Of a DNA stretch of 64,000 nt, positions 43,531-54,221 are shown piece by piece (within the stretch, counting starts at the first letter, position 1; every line of letters starts with the position of its first letter). The position numbers were made by a program, and so were the translations under genes. A model generated the notes under the pieces. That model did not search any database. It was not told the origin of the DNA and saw only the letters and a program-made list of their open reading frames with translations. Source of the DNA: Mesodorylaimus sp. YZB2_4 (taxonomy: Eukaryota; Nematoda; Enoplea; Dorylaimida; Dorylaimidae); NCBI GenBank assembly GCA_030248295.1, contig JASANH010001365.1, forward strand, positions 26,743 through 90,742, read 5' to 3'.

Positions 43531-43637
43531 GTGCGCAGTAACTGCCTATTCTGTCTTTGAGATACAGACTGCGACGACATAAAGTCGAGTCTGAATCGGA
43601 TAAGGCAATGTGACTAATGCTCGCGCTTTCGCACCAC
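43531..43637 (+). repeat. direct repeat, copy 1
   Basis: Repeated at 44100-44211 with some divergence: GTGCGCAGTAACTGCC, ACTGCGACGACATAAAGTCG, AGTCTGAATCGGATAAGG, TGACTAATGCTCGC. The two copies lie 570 bases apart in the same orientation and could be termini of a small element or a segmental duplication. Confidence 0.65.
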
Positions 43638-44099
43638 TGAGAGCAGAATCAAAATCTCGAAACCTTACATCTGATTTTTTAATGCCTTCTTGATTCCCTA
43701 CGTAGTTATTTCACTGAAGCGAAATCACTTTAGCCAAAAATAAAACCAAAAAACGAACTAAAAAGTACGTACACAATTTTCAAGCCTCTGGGCTAAGGCA
43801 ATGGTCCATCGTATTCCCAATCGGAGGCATCATCTTCTGACTCATCGTTTTCGACTTGGTACGATCCGTCAACTCCGAATTTCGCGCTTGGAGGAATGGC
43901 GTTGATATGTCATTGATACCAAGTTCGACTTTCGATCCATTTTTTAAATTCCAATTAATGTTTTTGAATCAAACATTTGATTGTAAATTCGTTCACTTGT
44001 TTGCGCATCAACTTTTCTATTGTTTCTATGTTTGTCTCGCAGCTAAGCACTAAATATATGTCTCAACAACCTCGTCGACCTCGAACTGGCTACAAATAA

Positions 44100-44211
44100 G
44101 TGCGCAGTGACCGCTTGTTTTGTCTTTGAGGTAGAAATCCGGACTGCGACGACATGAAGTCGAGTCTGAACCGGATAAGGAAATATGACTAATGCTCGCT
44201 TGCTTGCACCA
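44100..44211 (+). repeat. direct repeat, copy 2
   Basis: Partner of 43531-43637: TGCGCAGTGACCGC, ACTGCGACGACATGAAGTCG, AGTCTGAACCGGATAAGG, TGACTAATGCTCGC. The sequence between the copies has no gene. Confidence 0.65.
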
Positions 44212-44629
44212 TATTTAAATCAGTGACTTAGATCGAAGTGGAGTGGGGACTGAAAGCCTATGAGCAAGCGAGCAACACTGTAATCTGACAAGGGATTTCT
44301 TCAATTTCACTGTCATATTTTCTTCCTAAATGCTGTCCCAGCTTTAAATGGGTCAGTCAGACTCGAACTCGTTTCGTCTAAAGATTTCTTCATTTCCTTC
44401 GCTAACACGCCACGCCACCAAGCCTAGCAGTTGGTAGTCTGATGCAGATTTACAATGCATGAGATAAAATACCTCACAGTACAATAAAATACAATTCTTT
44501 ACAGTGCATGCAATACATCAGAAAATATACATCACAGGTGCATCAAGTATGTTGTGTGAAAAAGATACTCGTGCAAAATGAAGTATATACAAAAGATTTA
44601 GCACATATACTGCATACAAAATACAGCCA

Positions 44630-44825
44630 CCATGCCCAGAGGTATTCGCAAGGGTCAAAGCCCTGGAAATGCATGGAATATTCATACTGCCCTTATCACG
44701 CCACGATGAGATCAGCGGGGATGCAGGCCGCGAATCCGATCTACTGAACAAGACACACAGACAAGAAGGTGTACGAGAGGGAAAAATATCATCTAGTCAA
44801 CAAGACCGTGTGTGACAAGTACAGT
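44630..44825 (+). pseudogene. degraded copy of the Cys-rich family, second locus
   Basis: Short blocks recall the family: GSKPWKCMEYSYCPYH resembles the HKPPCMFPDY region, and YEREKYHLVNKTVCDKY resembles the RYHLxN region. Stops and frame changes separate them. As at 35.6 kb, it faces an intact minus-strand copy tail to tail and slightly overlaps its 3' end. Confidence 0.6.
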
Positions 44826-45372
44826 AAGCCCAAATGTCAGCAGAGATCTTGAACTGGCATATGCAACCATGATCGCAGTTCTGACTCAGTTTCTCGAAAG
44901 ATCTCTCCCAGTAAGCGTGGCTCGCGTCTGTCACACCACAACACCATTTCTTTGTATACGCCCTCCGAGCTCGGAGCTCCAAACGCGCCAGCAGACACGG
45001 ACTTAGCATGAAATAGTTGGGCTCGAGAAGAAGTGGGTTCACTAGATGATATCTCTTCACCTCTTTCACCATCTTATCGAAGTGTGTTTCACAGTAGATA
45101 TGTAAGGCTTCGGCGACTCGCTCACAACAGTCCTGATACTCGAAGGGTGGCTTGTGCTCAGAACAGCATTTATATTTCACCCCAGGAGTTCGATTCTTGC
45201 AACCTACCTCCAAGCATGGCGGCTTATATATCCGCTCCCGCGTATACATTGCACATCCAAAGGGGTCTTCAGCGAATATCGTGTGCACGTCTACACCAAA
45301 CTCTGACCAATCATTCTCACAACCGTTGTCTGAAAAAACAGACATTCGTCGACAGGAATTTAGTTTTGTCAT
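44797..45372 (-). CDS. Cys/His-rich protein, unrecognised family, copy B
   Basis: I start at ATG 45372 (MTKLNSCRRMSVFSD) rather than 45417, because the corresponding place in copy A (36500) also has the initiator and the upstream DNA of both loci is alike without being coding in A. The length is 191 residues, against 190 in copy A. Shared blocks: NDWSEFGVDV, YKPPCLEVGCKNRTPG, YKCCSEHKPPFEYQDCCERV, AEALHIYCETH, RYHLVN, LLARLELRARRAYTKKW, GVTDASHAYWERSFEKLSQN and CDHGCICQFKISAD. The last 10 residues differ. Overall identity is roughly 50 percent by eye. Function unknown; zinc binding is inferred from the Cys/His pattern. Confidence 0.65.
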   Translation of the reverse strand: MTKLNSCRRMSVFSDNGCENDWSEFGVDVHTIFAEDPFGCAMYTRERIYKPPCLEVGCKNRTPGVKYKCCSEHKPPFEYQDCCERVAEALHIYCETHFDKMVKEVKRYHLVNPLLLEPNYFMLSPCLLARLELRARRAYTKKWCCGVTDASHAYWERSFEKLSQNCDHGCICQFKISADIWAYCTCHTRSC

Positions 45373-45827
45373 GACACACAGTGAATAAACGGGAAAATTA
45401 TAGACTAGTATTTTCAATCATAAGCTGAATGGTATGATCGTCACCGATAATGTGATATAACTAAATGCATGCCTCCAGCTAGTAAGCGCAGCAGAAAAAT
45501 ACTCTGTTAAGCACCTACCACAACTCCACCCATCCGATCGCTCCGACTCCATCTCAGACTCCCAGTGCTTCGACTCCTCGTCTCTCCCTAAATCAGAGCG
45601 CAAAAGCTATTCAGGCAATACTATCCCAAATTGTAACGACTAATACTTACCCCTTTCCAATATCGCTCTTCTGTATTTCTCATCGTCCCACCACGCACCA
45701 CTCGCCGCCTCCACTAAAAAGATGGACTTCCAGTGTGAAAAGCTTCGATCGCTGTGACAGACGCAAATCAGGGAACAAGCAAGGAAATAGTGGAGCCATC
45801 TTTCTAGTCATCAGCGGGCATCGTGGC

Positions 45828-46065
45828 TGCTAGTGCATCGTGCCCACTGACAGAGACAGTGCACATGGCCTTATTTGACTTAGAAAAAACATTCGACAGA
45901 GTTACGCACGACCTGACGTGGTACGCCCCTGAGTCGCGCGATGTATCCGAGACCCATGCGTGGTTGGTGCAAATGGCATACATAGGCGCAAAGACTTCAC
46001 TTCGATGTGCAGCTCGAATGTCTGATGCATTCAGTACCAAAAAGGGTTTCCAACAAATAACGTAT
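45828..46065 (+). pseudogene. non-LTR retrotransposon reverse transcriptase fragment
   Basis: The frame reads VHMALFDLEKTFDRVTHDLT, WYAPESRDVSETHAWLVQMA, YIGAKTSLRCAARMSD and KKGFQQ. This matches the finger-palm part of LINE reverse transcriptases (consensus FLDLEKAFDRVPH...GVPE...VQ.MY..A.T.VR.A.G.S..F.V..GVHQGS). Only this block survives: the catalytic YADD motif and the endonuclease are missing, and the similarity ends just before the expected GVHQGS box. Confidence 0.82.
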
Positions 46066-46264
46066 ACTGTTTATGCCTGATCGTGAGAAGCGATGGCCGG
46101 GACAGCCTCTGAGAATACACACGAAAAAAGAACGGGGACCCACGAGACCGAACAGACTGAAAGAAATAAAGGGACCAATGCACAAAAGCGGACCAGCGCC
46201 CAGATGAGACTGAGCGATGGCGAAATCATATCGTAACCTTAGGAATAGAGAGGAAAAAGTATAG

Positions 46265-46549
46265 GCGTGAGGGGGTGCCGGTATGTTTTGCGTGTGAGGC
46301 CTGTGGAAAGTATAGTGTGGCAACTGGTGAAAGTCGGTGCTAATGGCGGCAGTATAGCACGTGGGGGTATAAACGTACGTGTTAGAGAAAAGGCGGCGGG
46401 TGGCAGCGAGGTGATGTTATGATCAGTGATTTCTCGAAATTTTCAGTGACGACATAGGTATTTCATGGATTTAGTGAGTGGAGAATTTCGCGCTGGAAAA
46501 GATAGAAGTATTTTCGTGTTTTTTTCTCGATGGTTTGAGGTGAAAAAGT
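46265..46549 (-). repeat. dispersed repeat family R, interrupted copy, left piece
   Basis: Reverse complement of roughly 39410-39725. Its continuation lies at 47943-48160, beyond the inserted element 46550-47942. Confidence 0.75.
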
Positions 46550-47942
46550 CAAGGCTCCTCCATACTTCGTCTGGGGTCTGGGGCTAGGGCGCCCCAGCCT
46601 GGTGTGCCCCAGATGGGGTGCCCCAGAAGTCACTTTATACTTTCCCTGGGTCTGGGTCCGGGGTGGCCCCGCTCGGGTTTTCGAGAAATCCGCTCCATCC
46701 CAGCCGCCAGGTTCTGGGGCGTGAGTTGTTTGCAACAAGCGCGTAGCGATATGCCTGTCACGAAGCGGGATCAGAAAATTCAAATTTAAACCACTTTTTG
46801 CACAGTTTCACGCGCAACTTCTCTCCTAAACATTTTTTAAAAATATTATTTGGTTCGAAAATTAATTTTCAAGAATGTTCACAAACAGTCGACTTCACAT
46901 GATTAATGCAACAACAAAAATTTTAGCAGGGTCGCCAATCATAGCATTTTATGCACCCATCAATTCAACATTTTATGCATCCATATTCTACAAATCGCCG
47001 ACAGACATGTCATAAAAATCGCAACTGGATCCTTCTTCTGGTCAGCGTCACTGGAATTGCGGCTAGAGTTTTTGATGCTGCAAAGAAATCGTCTAAAAGT
47101 ATTGAAACAAAGTATTGCTAAACTGTCACCTAAAATACATGTATAGAATGCGTGACCCAAATAAAACTTATTACTAGCTCAGACGGAAGCAGATCCTATC
47201 GTCTTCTAAATCAAGAAAATGAATTGATTTGATCAATACTGAAGATGAAAATCACAAATACGCCTATTCTGGTTGTTGCATGGCTCATATGAAAACATCC
47301 GTGCCGTATGTACCACAGTACTCTACAATATAGATAGGCCTAAACATATACCTAGGAAATAAAAAAGTATATCTTGCATTTGAAAACTGAAGATAAATCC
47401 GAAAAGTTAGCGAGTAACGAAAATTCGAAATCCGACAATAAAAACTCTCAATCTCCTAAAAAAATGCATAAGATCCATACTTTGCTCACAATTTCACATC
47501 ACCGAAGTCGCGGCGCGCTGAAAAGTGGGGTCCAAAAAACAGCTAAAATCTAATGTTCGCCCTACTTGTAAGCGACTTTAAATAAATTATTTAAAATCTT
47601 TGATGAAAATTGGGGCAGAAAATTTTCATTACAAAATTTTCATCGAAATCTTCGATTTATTCAATCGTAAGGAACAACTGCCCCAGGACCCGGGGTAAAT
47701 GCACTGTTTTCGAAAACTTGTGCATTTTCCCCAGACAGGGATGCCCCAGACGTGTCAGCCCAGCCCGTCGACTTTTTGATAAATTGGCAATATATACTTC
47801 CACTCCCGGGGACCCCAGCTGGGTTATCCCAGCCTGGGGTACAGTAATCCAATGAGCCTGAACATCAACCTCAAACTGGAATGGTCTTTTCTGTGCACCA
47901 CACCCCAGCCCCAGACCTCAGATGAAGTATGTAGGAGCCTTG
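46550..47942. mobile_element. 1.39-kb inverted-repeat element inserted in repeat R
   Basis: The ends CAAGGCTCCTCCATACTTCG and, inverted, CAAGGCTCCTACATACTTCA extend for about 40 bases (through TCTGGGGCT). Comparison with the uninterrupted copy at 39195-39725 shows the insertion point lies between GTGAAAAAGT and AGAGGAAGG; no clear target duplication remains. The subterminal regions are rich in CCCCAG/CTGGGG motifs (46575-46720 and 47680-47910). No transposase frame is present, so it is non-autonomous; CAAGG tips and subterminal motifs would fit hAT. Confidence 0.75.
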
Positions 47943-48160
47943 AGAGGAAGGAAGGATCGTGGCGAGACGCGGTGTACGTAGCCATGCGTGTTTGTTATAG
48001 GCAGCCGCGTTGCGGTGCGTTGTGCAATTCGTTTTACATCGGGTGAACGTTTGGAGGGATGCTCGCGCTTTGATGTCGCCGTGACTGTTTGTGGCAAGAT
48101 CTGTTTACTAAGCTATAACGTTTGGTTAGTGAGTTATTTCACAATTTTCGTATATCGTGG
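47943..48160 (-). repeat. dispersed repeat family R, interrupted copy, right piece
   Basis: Reverse complement of about 39195-39410, with blocks such as GCGTTGTGCAATTCGTTTTA and TTGTGGCAAGATCTGTTTAC on the plus strand. Confidence 0.75.
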
Positions 48161-48744
48161 GTAGGATTAGGCAAAATTGATCTTCGCATGTCAGTAATCG
48201 AGCCTCTGCACGCCCGTTGGTTGCTCAGAGCCTCTGAAGATATCGCGCGAAAAAAAAATTGCATTTAAAAAAGTTGGAGAAATACAGGTACTGCTAACTT
48301 TATGATATCTGAAAGTGACAGACGGGATGAGGAAATTTAGTTCTGAGATATATATGCTAGTTTGAATTCTAGTGATTTGTAATTTCAATTTTGGTTAATG
48401 CAAGATCAGTTGTTCTTTCGACAAAAGAATATGGGAAGGTGTACACTAGAATAAAATGATGTTAATGTACTTTATCTACTCATGTTTTGAGTCGCAGACT
48501 CGCGGATTTGGACCAGGCTGCAAAAGCCGCGAAATGTAATACACCGCGTAACGTTCTACGTTTACAGTATGAGGGAGTGTTCGGTTTTTTATGCCAGTAC
48601 TTGGTTGTGTAGGGCAATTTTTCAAGACAATAGGATAAATCTAGGACATGCTAAATTTTTTTGGGGTTTACATTGGGAGTGGATTAATTTTTGACTTCGG
48701 ATTTTTGCAGCTATTGATCAGCAGGCCAAATTGGCGAATATTTG
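48161..48744. other. unassigned stretch
   Basis: AT-rich sequence without supported genes; only short frames of up to 65 codons. Confidence 0.3.
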
Positions 48745-48749
48745 TCCAG

Positions 48750-48905
48750 ATCGAACCTCAGGAATAGAGACCGCGTCCACAGGCGGAGAGAGGGGGCCGC
48801 ATGTTTTTCGTGAGAACCCTCTGGAAAACAGAGGTAGGGGAAGTTGCACTAAGTTTGGTGCAGAATTGGGCTATAACACGCGTGAATATATGCCGACGTG
48901 TTTTA
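48750..48905 (-). repeat. dispersed repeat family R, diverged fragment
   Basis: Same orientation as 46235-46380, with shared blocks CCTYAGGAATAGAGA, TATGTTTTKCGTG-like, CCTSTGGAAA and CTATAACACGCGTGAATATA-like. A low-level match over about 150 bases. Confidence 0.45.
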
Positions 48906-49064
48906 GACGAGGTGACTGCTTTATTCTAGTAGCCGTGCAGAGTAGGAAGGACGTTATGAAGGTCGACGGAAGCCATCTCTGCGCTCGAACTAATCAATCA
49001 AACAAAATCCAACAAAAAGAGAAAAACAAAACAGAAGGAGAAACAACCTAAACAAAAAAAGAAA

Positions 49065-49077
49065 AACAAAAACCCCC

Positions 49078-49111
<34 letters not shown>

Positions 49112-49177
49112 CCCAAACACAACATCCCCCCCCCCCCCCCCCCCCAAACCTTAAAAAAACAAAAATAACCCCCCCCC
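49065..49177. repeat. homopolymer-rich A/C tract
   Basis: A run of about 29 adenines, a run of about 21 cytosines and several shorter C and A runs with almost no G or T. A complementary T/G frame on minus (FFFFFF..GGGG) is an artefact of this tract. It abuts the left end of the element at 49181 and may reflect low-quality sequence or a real homopolymer tract. Confidence 0.8.
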
Positions 49178-49180
49178 AAT

Positions 49181-50511
49181 ACGATGCACGGCGCCAGTCT
49201 GGCGAAGAGGCCCATGGCCGCGCGAAACACAAAACTAGTAACGCCTGAAAACAGGTTTCTTGTATGCTAGGGGCGAAATTTTTTCGAATGCTTAGCGCCT
49301 GGTATGTGGTAATTGTTTTGCGCAAGGTATATCGATGACCTGCATTGTCTCTGGATGGAAGCCTGCAGACATTTCTAAAGATCCAGAATAAGCATGCAGT
49401 TGATTATTCTGTGATTTTGGTTTCTCTGCGCATCTGCTGAGTGAGTCAAGCTTTCCACATAAAAACTTTCACTAGTTGTGTATTCTATTTCATGGTATCA
49501 CGGAAATCATTCAAATGCTGCATGTATTTGGCAATTCGAGAGCACGTAGACCGTACTGGGTGATGGATAGTCATGAGATATCAGATATAAGATACCTTTT
49601 TTGAGTGAGGCATTCTAGATAGCCGCATGACATCGAGAAGAACATCTGCACATTGATAAACGCAGAAAAGCTAATTTTTTTGAACCCAGCTCGTTTTTCT
49701 CAGTGAATTTGTCTTTCCTCTCACAGCACATCCACACAGCAGGCTGAACTATCCTTTGCGAACTTTCGCTACGGTACCTGAATTGGATAAGTCGTGATAT
49801 ACAAAAATCACGAAAACTCTATTTATCGTACCAATAATTTTATTACTATTAGTTCGCGAAAGCTAACATGGCGACACTGATAAGGACAACGAGCTACTTA
49901 CGGAGCCAGATGCCAGTAATAATATTGACATGGACACAAGTATGGATGTAGACATGAACATACCAGAAGTCCACGTCTAGTTAAACACAGATTAGGATTT
50001 GAATGATGGAGTGGATGGCGGATTAGCGTCAAAACGCACTCAAAAACGTCTATGTGAATGGGATCACGCAGGATACATTAAATTTATTCCTCCATTGCAA
50101 GCTGATCCCGCTGCAAATGAAAGAAATGGAGGCCGATCGGGATCATAAGTACCTTGTGCCAGCAGTGCAACAGATTCCTCAGTTCAATGCTCCAAAGTTC
50201 ATGTGGGAAAAATACATGTTCGCCCTGAATTTCACAAAAAGATGTTTTGGCACCAATCGAGAAATTCGATAGCCCTGATGTGCAACTCAGGCTAGCAGTG
50301 ATCAATGCAAACCTTAATTTTTTCCGCCTTACGCCCCGCCCCATCCCGCCCTAAAAGGTCAATAGTATCCACCACTGGCGAGCGTTACAATCCTTAGATA
50401 CATGTCCTTTTGCTAAAACCCCTAGCATACATGAAACCTGTTTTCAGGCGCGCTCTCGTTACTTTCAGGCGCGGCCATGGGCCTCCCCGCCAGACTGGCG
50501 CCGTGCATCGT
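49181..50511. mobile_element. 1.33-kb element with ~95-bp terminal inverted repeats
   Basis: Left arm 49181-49277 and right arm 50416-50511 are reverse complements: ACGATGCACGGCGCCAGTCT at the tip, GGCCCATGGCCGCGC inside, then GCCTGAAAACAGGTTTC and TGTATGCTAGGGG. The left arm lacks about 14 bases present in the right arm. The interior has a short frame at 50054-50272 of unknown nature, so the element appears non-autonomous. The class cannot be fixed because no target duplication was recognised (the left flank is the homopolymer tract). Confidence 0.8.
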
Positions 50512-51340
50512 AGTGCCTCTATGTAGACTGATTGATCCGACTATAGATGCCTTGCTTCATATCACGGTCGATGGCAGAATTGACCTAACGGGCCAAAGCG
50601 GCTTTGATGGAATCCGAGCTTTGGGCTTTTATTTCATCGATCTTGCAACGACCACCGTGCAAATCAACGTGTAGCTTCGCTGTTCCTTCTTCGATACGAT
50701 CGAGGATCGGTTTTGCAATCAGCTAGCTGATGAAATCCATGGCTTGCCCCGGGGCAAACTAGGGCTGACTAGAGGATGGCTCAGGCCACAGGAACAGCGC
50801 CACGCAGTCCACGAAGCCTGGCGGTATCGCTTATTCCCCGCCTAGCGATATCGTTCGCTCTCCGCATTGTACGCGTGGACTTAAAATGCGGGGAGCAGCT
50901 GGACGTCCTGGTCGTCGAAGGGGTTCTCACAGACCTGAGCCCGATGTGCTTATAGAGCACGTTCAGACCAAGAACTCTAGACTAGTTCTCTCGTCAGTCG
51001 CTTCAGTCGCTCGACCTCGACCTCGCTCTGGGTCTCAGTCTAGTGCTGTTCCTGACTTTGGAAAGGCAGACCAGTTCCCTGAACCAGTGCACGAATAGGC
51101 CAGAGGGCATAGTACATGCCTATTACACTGACAGCTGTTTCGGGTGTCTTCGGGGGTTCTTCGACCCTCAGACGTATGCGCACAAGCTTTTCGGAGTGGC
51201 CTTGTATGTGCTCGATCTGTACTCGACTGCAAAATTTGCATTCCGAGTTTGTTCATACACTTGTTCCGGATATGACCCTTAAAATGCGAAAACTGTAATA
51301 AAAATGGTTACTTGGGTGAATCTGTTCAAGATGATGAATT
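50512..51340. other. unassigned stretch
   Basis: GC-richer than its surroundings, with an arginine-rich frame (50886-51098) that overlaps a minus frame and has no motif. No gene is supported. Confidence 0.3.
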
Positions 51341-51346
51341 GGAAGT

Positions 51347-51520
51347 CGGGGTCGTGGCTCAGCGGGTTCAGGCGTCTGCCTCTTACGCTGGGTGGGCGAT
51401 TACAGGAGAGAGTTCGACCCCCCTCAGTACAAAATGTTTGCCAAATGTGTTCCTTAGTGTTCGAGTGCGCTGTAAAGCGCTTGGCTATGGATAAAGTATT
51501 ACATGACGCGATATGACAAG
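51347..51520 (+). mobile_element. tRNA-derived SINE, family B, copy 2
   Basis: A box TGGCTCAGCGG (51355-51365), B-box-like AGTTCGACCCC (51411-51421), then TGTGTTCCTTAGTGTTCGAG, GCGCTGTAAAGCGCTTGGCT, ATGGATAAAGTATTACATGA and a decayed ATGAC tail. Close to the copy at 27086, including the GTCGGGGTCGTGG start. Confidence 0.82.
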
Positions 51521-51866
51521 TCATTCTCAACTTGGAATTCTAATTTCCACTGGACGTTTTCTCATCAATCTTATGATTTGTTTCATTCTATTCCCTCCCT
51601 TTATCCCACCTCACATTCTCTAACATCCACTTTCCTGCCCTGCCGATTATGCCTGCGGCCCACCCCCTAATCCACTATCTTTTTCTGTCTTTCCTCAGCC
51701 GACTTCCATTCACCCTTCCGCCAATATTTACTTACCTTCTCTGTCACCACTATGTACTGTATATCCTCACCCTATCTCATGCACTTTGCCGCCTGCCTTC
51801 CTGTTCTCCCTCGTATCCTTACCCCTCTGTTTACCCGTTTCCTAAACTTCCATTTCTCTTTTCCTC
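51521..51866. other. pyrimidine-rich stretch before the hAT element
   Basis: Strongly CT-rich plus strand (CCTTCC, TTCCCTCCCTTT runs). The open frames here are low in complexity and not believable as genes. Confidence 0.4.
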
Positions 51867-51874
51867 AGCCTAAA
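51867..51874. repeat. 8-bp target duplication, left
   Basis: AGCCTAAA immediately precedes the left tip of the hAT element and is repeated exactly at 54490-54497 after the right tip. Confidence 0.9.
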
Positions 51875-51898
51875 CCAGCATCGACCAAACACGGTTTT

Positions 51899-52050
51899 TA
51901 CACCGAACCGAACCTTACCGAACTTTTCCCCAAATCTCACCGAACCCGAACCGAACCGAACCGAACCAACCGAACCGAACCAAACCGAACCGAACCGAAC
52001 CGAACCGAACCGAACCGAACCAAACCTACCTACCTAACCAGACCGAATCA
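51899..52050. repeat. left subterminal CCGAA array of the hAT element
   Basis: At least fifteen copies of the pentamer CCGAA and variants (CAAAC, CTACC) in near-perfect phase, expanding into (AACCG)n at 51942-52022. The right end has the complementary GGTTCGG units at lower density, so the array is a part of the element rather than an independent microsatellite. Confidence 0.85.
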
Positions 52051-52181
52051 AACCAAACCAAATATCCCTCATTTTCAGTACTCTAAATTTTCTCTTTACT
52101 TTGGGTAAATACTGAACACAATGAAATATTCATGTATGATTTATACTGAACATCAAAATTCACAGAAGAAATTTCGACGTT

Positions 52182-54221
52182 TCACATTTTAGGCAAATAG
52201 TAAGTATTAAAACCAACGGCGAGTAAGTTGCACCTCAAAAAATGAATCATTCGAGTGTTTTGCGGAAGTAAACGTCCTCGATTTCCATTGCAAACATTTT
52301 TCGCAACTAAAAACGCACTTTCGGAACTTTGATTGCCAGCAGGAGCGGATAAATAAATTTTAGCGACTTGGGACAATTTCGGAAAAAGCGACGAATTATC
52401 TTTCCACCATATCAGCGGATCTTCGTCCATATTAATGTTTCTAAGCTTCAAATATATTTCAATTTCTTCATCAATAGTCAGTGTTTGAGGCTCTCTATTT
52501 CCAGAATAATCGATATCGTCATCGGCGAGACCAGCCCAGCTGCTGCTTTCGCTGATTTCGTTCTCCAAACGGATGCGCTTATTTGCTGGTGATGCGAATT
52601 GCTCCTGGACGATGATTCGCGTTTCATTCATTTCGTCCACTATCATCTTTATTTTATCAATGGCGGCACCACCGTTAGCAGCAGCTTTGAAGTACTTTTG
52701 TTTGAAGCGTGGATCGAGCGTAGTGGCCACTGAAAAATGCGGGATTTCCTCGACGTTATAAACTGCCACCTCACGCTCGCACTCCATGAACGAATCGTCA
52801 AAATAAAATCGATAATTCAATCGTTCTAACAAATACTGCTTTAAATATAATAACGAAACGCGCAAATTTGTAATTCTATCCAACTGTTTCTCGATCCAAA
52901 CGAGACGGGGAATCACCTCCGAAATGCAAGCTGAATTTTTTTCCCATTCTAATGTTGCCGTTCGGAATGGTTTGAGAAGCTCAACAACTGCCGCTAATAA
53001 TGCCCACTCGTTTTCATCCAAGCGCTTTTGAGGTGCAATTCTAAGTTCATCCCACGCAAGCTTTATTGCATCTTTGTTAATTTGAATCGAAAAAAGCAGG
53101 TTGTATTCGCTATTCCATCGCGTGACCTGATTGATTTGAAGGACGGTTTCGTCAATTCCAAGTTCTTTTTGTTTTTTTCGCAATGTATCCGCCACTTTCA
53201 CCGTATTGCGAAAATACGACGAGATCGCAGATGCCTTCTTGATCAATTCGATAATCGGTTGCTGTTTCTTCTGGCAATCACTAATGACTAATTGTAAAGT
53301 ATGAATCGCGCATGGCGCACGTTGGAGTCCACTGCTATCAATAGCATTTATCAAATTTGTGGCGTTATCGGTAACAGCGAGGTGAATTTTTCCCGATAAT
53401 TTCCAATCGTATAAAACGTCCTGCAGAATGTCCGCAATGTTCGCCGCTGTATGTTGATCGTCGAAAGGCAAGCATTCCAATGTCACCATTTTGCGCTTCC
53501 ATTCGTCGGTAATAAAATGGATGGCGAATCCCATAAACGCGTGAGCGTTTTTGCTGGTCCAGAAATCGATCGTGAACGCGCATTTGTTAACAGCCAATCG
53601 ATCAATAAGCGACGAAACTGAAGCCTTGACTTTTTCGTTCATTTCTGGTACAACTGATAACCGAATAGTCTTCTCTGAAGGTGGCTGGAAATTTCGATTC
53701 AAAAAACCAATAAAACGATTGAATGCCGGATTTTCAATGCATTTATACGAAAGCCCAGACGAGGTCATCCATTCAGCCAACAAATACATCGCTTCTCGCT
53801 GCTTTTGATTCTCGAACGACCATGGAATGAACGATCCAAGTTGCGATTGTTTAAATGAACTTTTCGACGCAATCGGTGATGGAGATGGTGATGGAGTGGG
53901 TGAAGGCGTTAATAAACGAATTTCCTCGTGACTACGCTTTTTCGCTTTCTTCTGCTGCTCGAATTGAGCGATTTCTCTCTCGGCTTCCAACAATTCCGCC
54001 CATTCGTCATGATGGCTTCTAAAAATGGGCGTAATTGCTATCAAATATTTTAAGAAAAAACCTAGCTACCTTTCTAAATGACGCTTTAATGGAGTTGGCG
54101 AGCATTTGCTTAAAGTCGATCCACCACGAGAAATTTTTTCTTCACATAATTTGCAAATAGCATTCAATTTATCATCATCTTTAATCTCAAAATACTCGTA
54201 AATCGAACCCTTCTTGACCAT
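52182..54221 (-). CDS. hAT (BED-finger) transposase, two exons
   Basis: Exon 1 is 54221-54070, from ATG (MVKKGSIYEYFEIKDDDKLN); a 51-base intron, 54069-54019, has GTAGCT...TTTTTAG borders; exon 2 is 54018-52182. Together they make 662 residues in phase. Residues 20-55 are a BED zinc finger (Cys23, Cys26, His48, His53). The catalytic RNase-H-like fold follows: FTIDFWTSKNAHAFMGFAIH carries the first Asp, LAVTDNATNLINAI the second, and the glutamate should follow the inserted helical domain. The C-terminal hAT dimerisation domain is plain (DPLIWWKDNSSLFPKLSQVA, LSAPAGNQSSESAF). The enzyme would bind the element ends and cut and paste it. It resembles ZBED1-like proteins but sits in a complete element, so it is a transposase. 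Confidence 0.93.

Noticed and set aside
48990-49325. Minus frames rich in Phe and Gly
   Set aside because: They are translations of the A and C homopolymer tract.
51899-52050. An independent CCGAA microsatellite
   Set aside because: The same motif occurs inverted at the other end of the hAT element and the array lies just inside the tip, so it is part of the transposon.
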